Shown here: piece after piece, positions 25,001 to 32,999 of the stretch
How the letters are laid out: each line of letters begins with the position of its first letter
Position numbering within the stretch: the first letter of the stretch is position 1
DNA from: Sphingobacteriia bacterium
Lineage (GTDB): Bacteria > Bacteroidota > Bacteroidia > Bacteroidales > UBA7960
NCBI GenBank assembly: GCA_011390575.1
Contig: JAABSE010000021.1
Span: 1 to 48,652, forward strand
Length of the DNA stretch: 48,652 nt
Direction: 5' to 3'
Notes under the pieces: generated by a model
Told to the model about the DNA's origin: nothing
Databases searched by the model: none
Seen by the model: the letters and a program-made list of their open reading frames with translations, nothing else
Position numbers and translations under genes: made by a program

Positions 25001-25627
25001 ATGATGATTGCAGAAAAACTGAAAAAGTGCTTCAATGCTCCATTGCCGGGTTTCAATGCTCAGCTGCAGATGGCACCCACTTATAGAATGAATGACTTAC
25101 TGAATACAGAACATCACAGGAATGCTGTAAAAAGCAGTGTGCTGATTCTGTTTTTTGAAAAAAATGAGGAGTTCTACATACCATTTATTAAAAGACCCAT
25201 CTATAATGGGGTTCATAGCGGACAAATAGCTTTTCCGGGAGGTCGCTGGGAGACTACTGACAAAAGCATGTATCATACGGCCCTGCGCGAAGCCAGGGAA
25301 GAGATCGGGATAAAGACTGAAAAAGTTAGCCTTATAGGCAAACTTACAGATCTATATATCCCACCAAGCAATTATATTGTAAGTCCATTTACCGGCATAT
25401 ATCATTCTGCAGATACATTTATTGCAGATCCAACCGAAGTAGCCGCAATTATTGAAATCCCATTTTCCTTCTTTTTAAAGAGTGATTCGCGCAAAGAGGC
25501 GACATTAAAACTTTCAAACGGTCAGCAGATCACCACTCCCAGCTTTAATTTCAACAATGAAATTATTTGGGGAGCCACAGCTATGATATTGAATGAGCTT
25601 GTCGTACTGTGGAAAACTACGGTATAA
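25001..25627 (+). CDS. Nudix hydrolase, CoA pyrophosphatase type
   Basis: The 208-aa protein has VHSGQIAFPGG at 71-81, which is the extra UPF0035-type signature of CoA diphosphatases, and a Nudix box ending REAREEIGI at 96-104. The spacing between GG and RE (with Asp in place of the classical first Glu) is that seen in the CoA-cleaving NudL group rather than in MutT. Expected reaction: cleavage of CoA (or an acyl-CoA) to 4'-phosphopantetheine and 3',5'-ADP. It starts with two ATG codons in a row. No neighbour relates to CoA metabolism. Confidence 0.88.
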   Translation: MMIAEKLKKCFNAPLPGFNAQLQMAPTYRMNDLLNTEHHRNAVKSSVLILFFEKNEEFYIPFIKRPIYNGVHSGQIAFPGGRWETTDKSMYHTALREAREEIGIKTEKVSLIGKLTDLYIPPSNYIVSPFTGIYHSADTFIADPTEVAAIIEIPFSFFLKSDSRKEATLKLSNGQQITTPSFNFNNEIIWGATAMILNELVVLWKTTV

Positions 25628-25784
25628 TACAGGTAATTTATCGGGTAAGCCCATTGACCCCAATGGACTAATTTTGAAAATGTGTTTAATTAAGAGTTAA
25701 ATAGTGGTCTGTTATGCCTGAAACCACAAAATAAACTCACAACTTAAGTAGGAAAACGATTTTCAAACCCAAAAAAGAATAATT

Positions 25785-26309
25785 ATGAAAAAGTTTCATT
25801 ACCTGGTATTATCTTCAATCCTGATGGTGATCTGTATCGGCAACACCCAGGCCCAATCAGATTACAGAATTCAATCTGTATTTATTTATAATTTTACCCG
25901 CCTGGTAGCCTGGCCCGCGGATTATCAATCCGGCGACTTTATTATTGCTACTTATGGCAATTCCGACATGACTCAGGAGGTTCAGGAGATGGCACAGACC
26001 AAACGAGCCGGAAACCAGAATATCGCAACGGCCAATTTTAGCTCAGTTGGTGATATTTCGAAATGTCACATTCTTTATATTCCTTCCAGTCAAAGCAGGA
26101 AAATAACTGAAATAGTGGATGCCCTGAAGGCAAAAAATATCAACGCACTGGTAGTCACTGATACACGCAATGGTATTAACAACGGATCTGTGATAAACTT
26201 TACCATTGTAGATAACCGGCAGCGGTTTGAATTAAGCCAGGATAATGCCCGTGCTATGGGCCTCAATCCCGGAGGAGAAATCGCCCGATTGGCAATTCTT
26301 GCAGACTAA
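25785..26309 (+). CDS. DUF4154 (YfiR-like) periplasmic protein
   Basis: The 174-aa protein has a signal peptide (about 1-23, ending TQAQ). It then follows the DUF4154 pattern: YRIQSVFIYNFTRLVAWPAD at the start, CHILYIPSSQSRKITEIVDA, and the closing GGEIARLAI after FELSQDNARAMGLN. In Pseudomonas, YfiR is a periplasmic repressor of the diguanylate cyclase YfiN. Bacteroidota copies usually lie next to sensor proteins, as here (the next gene begins 127 bases later). A sensor-partner role is inferred from this. A TAATTTTG -7-like element lies at about 25671. Confidence 0.85.
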   Translation: MKKFHYLVLSSILMVICIGNTQAQSDYRIQSVFIYNFTRLVAWPADYQSGDFIIATYGNSDMTQEVQEMAQTKRAGNQNIATANFSSVGDISKCHILYIPSSQSRKITEIVDALKAKNINALVVTDTRNGINNGSVINFTIVDNRQRFELSQDNARAMGLNPGGEIARLAILAD

Positions 26310-26436
26310 AATGGTAATGCCGCTTGCTTGTCAGAGATTAAGAGGGAATATTTTTTTTCAATTCATGTAATACAATTTTTGTACTTTTAGCCTGCCAAGC
26401 AATTCGTATAATTTAATTTAATAAAACTGTCTTTAA

Positions 26437-28371
26437 ATGAGGCTAACCATTGGAAGAAAACTGAGCATTGGTTTTACAATCCTGATCCTTTTTTTTCTCA
26501 TCAGTATTACTGCGATCTATATTACCCTTACCAGGGTACAGAGTGTAAATGATCGCAACAGTGAAATTTATGTGCCATCAATGAACATGTTGATGGAGCT
26601 AAAAAATCAGATTGTAGAATCAGAAAAACTAATCGGTACATGGATTTTTATCCAGAGTATTGACGACAACCCCGACAAAAACCGCCTGAGAGCTTTGATT
26701 AACGATGATTATCCGGTTCTCCGCGAAGAACTCCTTGGAATATCTCAACAATGGAATGAAGAACAGAAGGAAGAGCTGCAGGAGGTACTGCGCCAGATAA
26801 ACGAACTATTCATTACTTATGGCTTTGTGATGGACGAACTTTCTGACTTCATGAGCTATGACGATGTCATGGTCATATTTGAAATCAGACCCATGATGGA
26901 AGAAGGGGGTACCATTGTAAGAAATACAAGAGAATTGATTCAGAGCCTGGATGATCTTATAGAGGTGCAGCGATCTATTGTAGCTCAAGGACAATCCGAT
27001 ATGCAAATTACCCTGGAGAGATTCACCAGCCTGAGTTTCCTGTTGGGTATTATCATCGTGGTAGGGGGAATTATCATCGCATCAATTTTTGTCAGGATGA
27101 TTACCAAACCCGTGCTTTATCTTCGTCGCATCCTAAGTGAAATGGGTGAAGGTAAACTTCCCGACCACAATCTGAAGGCAAGAGAGGATGAAATTGGTGA
27201 TATGAGCAAGGCGCTGAACTTTTTGATCGATGGATTGAAAGAAAAAGTAACTTTTGCTTCAGAAATTGGAGCTGGCAATTTTGAGCATGAATTCAAACCT
27301 TTGAGTGATGAAGACACTCTTGGACTGTCTCTTGTAGAAATGCGCAGTAGTTTGAGACATGCAAAAATTGAAGAAGAAAAAAGAAAAATTGAAGATACCA
27401 AAAGAAACTGGTCTACACAAGGAGTGGCAAAATTTGCAGAATTACTCAGGCAAAACAATGACAATCTTCATGAACTTTCCTTTAATATTATCAGAAATCT
27501 TGTAAGTTACCTGGAGGCTAATCAGGGAGGTGTATTTATTCTTAGTGAAGACACCGAAGAACCCACTGTGGAACTATTTGCATGCTATGCCTATGAGAGA
27601 CGAAAATTCCTGCAGAAATCCATTGCCAAAGGAGAAGGTCTTGTAGGAACTTGCTTGCAGGAAGGTGAAACCATTTATCTTACTGATATTCCTGATAGTT
27701 ATATCAACATTACCTCCGGACTGGGAGACTCCAACCCCCGATGTATCCTTATCGTTCCGCTCAAACTGAATGATGAGATCTTTGGTGTAATCGAAATTGC
27801 CTCTTTCAGGATACTGGAACCCCATCAAATTGAGTTTGTTGAAAAAGTGGCTGAATCCATCGCATCAACCATTTCCAGTGTTAAGATTAATATCCGTACC
27901 ACAGAGCTGCTGCACCAATCGCAGGAGCAAAGTGAAGAAATGAGAGCACAGGAGGAGGAGATGCGCCAGAATATGGAGGAGATGCACGCTACCCAGGAAG
28001 AAATGGAAAGAAAAGAGACCGAAAGTGAAGGGTTTTTTGAAGCCATGAACCATTCCGTTCCAATTATGGAGCTTTCGGTTGATTGTAAAGTTAAAAAAAT
28101 AAACTCCCTTCTTTCAGGACTGGTAAATTATTCTGAGCATGAGGTAGACTCGTTCAGTTTCTACAAATTGTTTGATAAAGTATTTATGGAAAGCCAGGGA
28201 ATGTTGAATGTAATAGACACCCTGAGCAACGGAACAAGTCTCGAAGGAGACTTCATGCTTCTCCGGAGAGACGGAACCACTGTTCCTGTAAAAGGAGCTT
28301 TCAAACATATTCTCAATAAATATGGGGCTCCGATAAAGATTCTGTTTGTGGTTCAGAAAGTTAAAGAATAA
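26437..28371 (+). CDS. membrane sensor: HAMP-HAMP-GAF-coiled coil-PAS, no output domain
   Basis: The 644-aa protein has TM1 (about 9-32), an extracytoplasmic helical bundle (about 33-198), TM2 (about 199-220), a HAMP and a second HAMP-like segment (about 221-310), a GAF domain (about 340-482), a coiled coil rich in Glu and Met (about 490-528) and a C-terminal PAS-like domain (about 530-640). I see no HisKA, HATPase, GGDEF, EAL or MCP output. It may act through a partner, such as the DUF4154 protein or a distant kinase. Its cytoplasmic half is homologous to the next gene, but the sensing domains differ. A strong terminator follows the stop. Confidence 0.85.
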   Translation: MRLTIGRKLSIGFTILILFFLISITAIYITLTRVQSVNDRNSEIYVPSMNMLMELKNQIVESEKLIGTWIFIQSIDDNPDKNRLRALINDDYPVLREELLGISQQWNEEQKEELQEVLRQINELFITYGFVMDELSDFMSYDDVMVIFEIRPMMEEGGTIVRNTRELIQSLDDLIEVQRSIVAQGQSDMQITLERFTSLSFLLGIIIVVGGIIIASIFVRMITKPVLYLRRILSEMGEGKLPDHNLKAREDEIGDMSKALNFLIDGLKEKVTFASEIGAGNFEHEFKPLSDEDTLGLSLVEMRSSLRHAKIEEEKRKIEDTKRNWSTQGVAKFAELLRQNNDNLHELSFNIIRNLVSYLEANQGGVFILSEDTEEPTVELFACYAYERRKFLQKSIAKGEGLVGTCLQEGETIYLTDIPDSYINITSGLGDSNPRCILIVPLKLNDEIFGVIEIASFRILEPHQIEFVEKVAESIASTISSVKINIRTTELLHQSQEQSEEMRAQEEEMRQNMEEMHATQEEMERKETESEGFFEAMNHSVPIMELSVDCKVKKINSLLSGLVNYSEHEVDSFSFYKLFDKVFMESQGMLNVIDTLSNGTSLEGDFMLLRRDGTTVPVKGAFKHILNKYGAPIKILFVVQKVKE

Positions 28372-28373
28372 AC

Positions 28374-28401
28374 AAAAAAACCGGTTCGTCCGGTTTTTTT
28401 T
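28374..28401. terminator. strong bidirectional intrinsic terminator between the twin sensors
   Basis: An AAAAAAACCGG/CCGGTTTTTTT stem (28374-28384 with 28390-28400) has a five-base loop TTCGT, and a run of eight T residues at 28394-28401. It separates the two sensor genes into different transcription units unless readthrough occurs. Confidence 0.85.
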
Positions 28402-28592
28402 GTTTTATACCTGTTTGATAATTATATATTTTGCTCGCAAAAAAGCAGTGACAGGGAGCAAAATCAGTTGTTTAGCGTTTTTAAAAAAATGGTTGCCCGA
28501 TTATTCATGCAATACAATGCGATTTAAATGTCAGAGAAGCAGATAAACATAGATGCAACCAAACTGACCTTCTTGTTAACAAATTCATAAAA

Positions 28593-30953
28593 ATGATATC
28601 ATTTAGAAATTTGAAGATCCGACAAAAGGTGTTATTGCTTATAATGACCATAACATCAGCTATCTACATTGTTTCATTTGGGTATATAACACTCAGAATG
28701 AGTGAGAAGGCTCAAAGGGATGCCGGAGAAATGGCCCACATGCAGGCCCGTGAATATGCCAACCAGGTAACCAGTGAGATCAACAAAGATTTCAATCTTT
28801 CACGCGGTATAGGGTGGGCCTTGCAAAACTTCCCTGATTACCCCCTTGAAATTACTGAAGATATCATTTCTCCCGTTTTGTATGAATTTCTGAATCGCAA
28901 TTCCGGATTTTATTCTACCTGGATAAGCCTGGAATTAAACTCTTTATTGCCTGATTATACTCTCTCCCATGGGCGTGTGCGATATACCTGGGTGAGAGAA
29001 AACGGAGAATTGATTTATCAGAGAGATACCCTTAACCTGGAGGGAGATGATGAGGGAAGCTTGTATGCCCGGATAAAAAGTCAAAAGCAGGAAACCATTA
29101 CCAATCCTTACTGGTACAGTTATTCAGACAATGAAGATGATCAAATGCTGGAAGTAAGTCCCTGTATACCTATCCTTATTAATGGCCAGTTTGCCGGTTT
29201 GGCTGGTACTGATATCATTCTTGAACGTTTCCAGGAACTTGTTCTTTCCATTCGTCCTTTTGGGGTGGGGTACAGTTATCTTCTATCCAATGATGGCACC
29301 TATGTTGGCCATCCCAACCCGGATTTTCTGGGTGAGAATATTGCACAGCTCAGAGAAGAATATTTTGAAAGATTTGCATTAAGTCAAACCATTTCGCAAG
29401 GCGAGTCCACCTCTCATTTTGCTTTCAGCGATAACTTAAATGAAGATGCTTTAATAACTTATGCTCCCATTCAAATAGGGGATACCGATACTCCCTGGTC
29501 TTTCGCTGTGGTAATACCCCAAAGTTTTATCACCGCCGAAGCCAATCGGATTTTTTACCGTTCTCTCATCATAGTGGTTTTGGGCTTACTGATACTTTTA
29601 TATGCTACCTACCTTATTGCTAATCACATAACCAGACCTTTGGAAAAAACCACTGCCGTAATCGGAAAAATCGCCACAGGTGATATCAACAACGTTAAAG
29701 AGCTGAAGGTGGAAGGAAAAGATGAAAATGCTCAGATGGCTGTTAGTCTGAATAAATTATTGCTGGGTTTAAAAGCAACGGCAGGATTTGCCGAAAAGAT
29801 TGGTAAGGGGCAACTGGACACCAGCTTCGAGAAACTGGGAGATAATGATGTGTTAGGTTCCGCGCTGCTCAATATGCGCGATAGTCTTGATAAAGCCAGG
29901 GAAGAAGAAGAGAAACGTAAAGCAGAAGATACCATCAGAAACTGGACTACCAATGGACTGGCCCGGTTTGCCGATATCCTCAGGTTGAACAATGACAATC
30001 TGGAAGAACTTAGTTTCAGCGCCATTAAAAATCTTGTTCAGTACATGGATGCCAACCAGGGAGGTTTGTTTGTTTTAAATGATGACAACAAGAATGAACC
30101 TTTTCTGGAGATGACTGCCTGCTATGCCTATGACAGGAAAAAGTATATCACCCGGAAAGTCAATATTGGTGAGGGATTAACCGGAGCCTGTTTTCTGGAG
30201 AAAAAACCCATCCTTATGACTGATATTCCTCAGGATTATATGAGGATAACTTCCGGTCTTGGGGATGAAAGCCCCAATTGTCTGTTGCTGGTTCCCCTGC
30301 TTATGAATGAAGAAGTGTATGGAGTGATTGAACTTGCTTCTTTTAAGAAATTTGAACCCTATCATGTGGAGTTCATTGAAAAAGTAGCAGAGAATATTGC
30401 CGGTACCCTTTCATCGGTAAAAATAAGTATACGAACCGCTTATCTTTTAGAACAATCTCAGCAACAGGCTGAAGAAATGCGTGCCCAGGAAGAAGAGATG
30501 CGGCAAAACATGGAAGAAATGCATGCTACCCAGGAAGAGATGGCACGCAAAGACAAGGATCTTCAAGCCCTTGTAGAAACCTCAGAGGCCATGTTTTGTG
30601 TGTTGGAGTATGATAAGGACGGAAAAATTCTTACCCTCAATCACAATTTCGAAAAAGTAAGCGGGTATCCGGAGTCAGAATTACAAGGTAAACATCATAG
30701 TGTTGTTTTTGATAATCCCGATTGGGAAAAGTCTGATAACTATCATAAGTTCTGGGAATTGCTTAGGAGTGGTAAAGCTGTTAAAGGTGCTTTAAGGAGA
30801 AAATCCAAAGACGGGGGTTACTTTATTATCAAAGGGGTGACCAAGGCACATCTGGATGAATATGGTCAAATTGAAAAAGTGGTTGAATTGACCATTGATA
30901 TTACCGGTGAAGTGTCAGCCTCTTCTTTAAATGCGAGTGACAATTCAAAATGA
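28593..30953 (+). CDS. membrane sensor: Cache-HAMP-GAF-coiled coil-PAS, no output domain
   Basis: The 786-aa protein has TM1 (about 12-35), a double-Cache-like extracytoplasmic domain (about 40-322, with YSTWISLELN and a second half with GYSYLLSNDGTYVGHPNPD), TM2 (about 323-345), HAMP (about 346-395) and a second HAMP-like segment (about 396-440), GAF (about 460-615), coiled coil (about 618-655) and PAS (about 656-775, with GYPESELQGKHHSVVFDNPD). The PAS resembles aer-type input domains. There is no kinase, cyclase or methyl-accepting domain. Cache domains often bind amino acids or carboxylates, so a nutrient cue is plausible. It is a paralogue of the previous gene in its cytoplasmic half. 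Confidence 0.88.
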   Translation: MISFRNLKIRQKVLLLIMTITSAIYIVSFGYITLRMSEKAQRDAGEMAHMQAREYANQVTSEINKDFNLSRGIGWALQNFPDYPLEITEDIISPVLYEFLNRNSGFYSTWISLELNSLLPDYTLSHGRVRYTWVRENGELIYQRDTLNLEGDDEGSLYARIKSQKQETITNPYWYSYSDNEDDQMLEVSPCIPILINGQFAGLAGTDIILERFQELVLSIRPFGVGYSYLLSNDGTYVGHPNPDFLGENIAQLREEYFERFALSQTISQGESTSHFAFSDNLNEDALITYAPIQIGDTDTPWSFAVVIPQSFITAEANRIFYRSLIIVVLGLLILLYATYLIANHITRPLEKTTAVIGKIATGDINNVKELKVEGKDENAQMAVSLNKLLLGLKATAGFAEKIGKGQLDTSFEKLGDNDVLGSALLNMRDSLDKAREEEEKRKAEDTIRNWTTNGLARFADILRLNNDNLEELSFSAIKNLVQYMDANQGGLFVLNDDNKNEPFLEMTACYAYDRKKYITRKVNIGEGLTGACFLEKKPILMTDIPQDYMRITSGLGDESPNCLLLVPLLMNEEVYGVIELASFKKFEPYHVEFIEKVAENIAGTLSSVKISIRTAYLLEQSQQQAEEMRAQEEEMRQNMEEMHATQEEMARKDKDLQALVETSEAMFCVLEYDKDGKILTLNHNFEKVSGYPESELQGKHHSVVFDNPDWEKSDNYHKFWELLRSGKAVKGALRRKSKDGGYFIIKGVTKAHLDEYGQIEKVVELTIDITGEVSASSLNASDNSK

Positions 30954-31035
30954 ATTTGAAGCATATCTCTCTTGCAATAACCTGAAAAATAAAAAATTGA
31001 ACTAAATTAGCAAACATTATCTAAAATTGGTAAAA

Positions 31036-31482
31036 ATGAAAGTTGTTAAGTTATTGCTGGTAACTCTTGCTGTGGCTGTATTTTTTACTTCCTGTAAGCA
31101 AGAAGATACACCGGAAAAAGTGATGATGAAGTTTGCCAATCACTTCGCTGCAGGTGAGTATACAGAGGCAGCAGCATATGGAACAGCTTCTACCGTGCAG
31201 TTGCTGGAAATGATGGAAGCTTTGGCATCTGTTGGCTCTTATTTGCCCGGAGATGATGAACCGGAATTATACTCACTGGATGATTTTGATTGCACGGTGA
31301 GTGGAGCTACAGCGCTTTGTAAGTTTATTGAGTACGGCGAAATAGCTGAAGTAACCCTCATTCGGGAAGAAGGTAAGTGGCTGGTGGATATTCCTCTGGA
31401 CGACATGTACGATGAAGATGACTGGTTTGAAGATGAGGATGAAGACTGGTATTCCGACGAAGCCGACAGTATTCTGAATTAA
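31036..31482 (+). CDS. small DUF4878-like lipoprotein
   Basis: The 148-aa product has a lipoprotein signal peptide, lipobox FTSC (Cys20), followed by KQEDTPEKVMMKFANHFAAGEYTEAAAYG. The pattern of a short helix with an 'F-x-x-G-x-Y-x-x-A' repeat, then a beta-sheet core with VTLIREEGKWLVDIPLDD, matches DUF4878/NTF2-like lipoproteins. The C-terminus is very acidic (DEDDWFEDEDEDWYSDEAD). A TTG at 31027 is also in frame, but the ATG at 31036 gives the better signal peptide. Acidic residues just after Cys may act as a surface-export signal. Function unknown. Confidence 0.75.
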   Translation: MKVVKLLLVTLAVAVFFTSCKQEDTPEKVMMKFANHFAAGEYTEAAAYGTASTVQLLEMMEALASVGSYLPGDDEPELYSLDDFDCTVSGATALCKFIEYGEIAEVTLIREEGKWLVDIPLDDMYDEDDWFEDEDEDWYSDEADSILN

Positions 31483-31488
31483 CAGCAC

Positions 31489-32787
31489 TTATCCCTTCAA
31501 AGCTTTTTTAAAAGTTGAAAGGCATCTTTCTCTGGCAAATTTGTGCTCCACCAGGGGCTCAGCGTATTTATCAGTGGCGTATTCAGGCACCCATTTTTTG
31601 ATGTATTTTGCTTTAGGATCAAACTTTTTTTGTTGTTCGGAAGGGTTGAAAATCCTGAAATAGGGAGCTGCATCGCATCCACTTCCGGCACTCCATTGCC
31701 AACCCCCATTGTTGCTGGAAAGCTCATAATCAAGGAGTTTTTCTGCAAACCATGCTTCTCCCCATCGCCAATCGATCAACAGATGCTTGGTAAGAAAGCT
31801 GGCCGTAATCATCCTTACCCGATTGTGCATATAACCTGTTTGGGAAAGTTCTCTCATTCCTGCATCTACAATCGGATATCCGGTTTTTCCTGCTTTCCAC
31901 TTTTCGAATTCGTCTTTGTCATTGCGCCAGGGTATTTTGTCGTAGGCGGGTTTAAAAGAATTTTTCACCACATTGGGATAGTGCCAGAGTATCATGGCAT
32001 AAAATTCTCTCCAGAAAAGCTCGTTCAGATAGGTGTCATTTTTTTTCAGGGCCCGTTGGGCAAGATCCCGTACACTAACAGTTCCGAACCTCAAATGTAC
32101 TCCCATTCTTGAAGTTCCGTTTTCTGCAGGATAATCGCGGGTTCTGTGGTATTGCTCAAGCAGGGAATCCTCAACTTTTTTGCCCGGAAAATCGAATCCT
32201 GAGAAGGTGAATCCCAGATCCTTCTGTCCGGGAAACTCATTGTATTTTAAATCAGCAAGTTGAGGGAGAAGCTTTTCAGATTCATAGTGCTTTAAATGAC
32301 CGGAGGATAGCGTTTCTTTGCATTTTCTTCCAAAAGGAGTGAATACGTTGTAGGGAGTCCCATCACCCTTAAGGACCTCGTCTTTATTGAAGAGCAAATG
32401 GTCCAGGAAGCTTTTAAACCCGATACCCTTCTCCTTAAGGATCTCTGCAATTTCTTTGTCACGCTTTATACCGTAAGGTTCGTGATCCATATTGGAGTAA
32501 ACTGATTTTATTGCATAATCTTTCAGAAGCTTTTGGAAGATTTCGGTGGGTTTTCCCTTTTTAATCAGCAGATGTTTGCCTTTTTTAGTCAGCACCTCTT
32601 TCATCTTGCTGAGGTTCTGATATATAAAGTCAATCCGTGCGTCATTTTCTGGCAAACCATCGGTGATGTCTGTATCAAAAATAAACAGAGGAATGACGTT
32701 GTTTTCTTCTTTTAGAGCATGGTACAGCCCTTTGTTATCTTCCAGGCGCAAATCGCGCCGAAACCAGAATACCGAATATTGCGTCAT
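31489..32787 (-). CDS. phrB: deoxyribodipyrimidine photolyase
   Basis: The 432-aa protein begins MTQYSVFWFRRDLRLEDNKGLYHAL, the start of the antenna-binding domain of class I photolyases, and has the FAD-binding C-terminal half with GKTGYPIVDAGMRELSQTGY, MHNRVRMITASFLTKHLL and the signature NNGGWQWSAGSGCDAAPYF with RIFNPSEQQKKFDP. It should repair cyclobutane pyrimidine dimers using blue light. The length is a little below that of E. coli PhrB (472). It converges with the lipoprotein gene six bases apart. No other repair gene is adjacent. Confidence 0.94.
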   Translation of the reverse strand: MTQYSVFWFRRDLRLEDNKGLYHALKEENNVIPLFIFDTDITDGLPENDARIDFIYQNLSKMKEVLTKKGKHLLIKKGKPTEIFQKLLKDYAIKSVYSNMDHEPYGIKRDKEIAEILKEKGIGFKSFLDHLLFNKDEVLKGDGTPYNVFTPFGRKCKETLSSGHLKHYESEKLLPQLADLKYNEFPGQKDLGFTFSGFDFPGKKVEDSLLEQYHRTRDYPAENGTSRMGVHLRFGTVSVRDLAQRALKKNDTYLNELFWREFYAMILWHYPNVVKNSFKPAYDKIPWRNDKDEFEKWKAGKTGYPIVDAGMRELSQTGYMHNRVRMITASFLTKHLLIDWRWGEAWFAEKLLDYELSSNNGGWQWSAGSGCDAAPYFRIFNPSEQQKKFDPKAKYIKKWVPEYATDKYAEPLVEHKFARERCLSTFKKALKG

Positions 32788-32999
32788 AAAGTGTTTTTTT
32801 ACTTAACAAGTATTGTGATGAATAGTTTGCCCGGAATATTGATAAAAAATGGTGAGGCAAGTGGTTGCAAATGCAATCAAAGTATTTGTATTTTTTTATT
32901 TTTTGAATATAAATTAAAGAATAATTAATCCGGTCAAGCGTTATTTGTTGTAATTATTTGCAACTTTGCACGCAATTAGCCACCCATTCAGATACGTAT

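Noticed and set aside
26437..30953. Histidine kinases or methyl-accepting chemotaxis proteins
   Set aside because: No HisKA/HATPase motifs and no MCP hairpin signature are present at the C-termini; only HAMP, GAF, coiled coil and PAS are seen.
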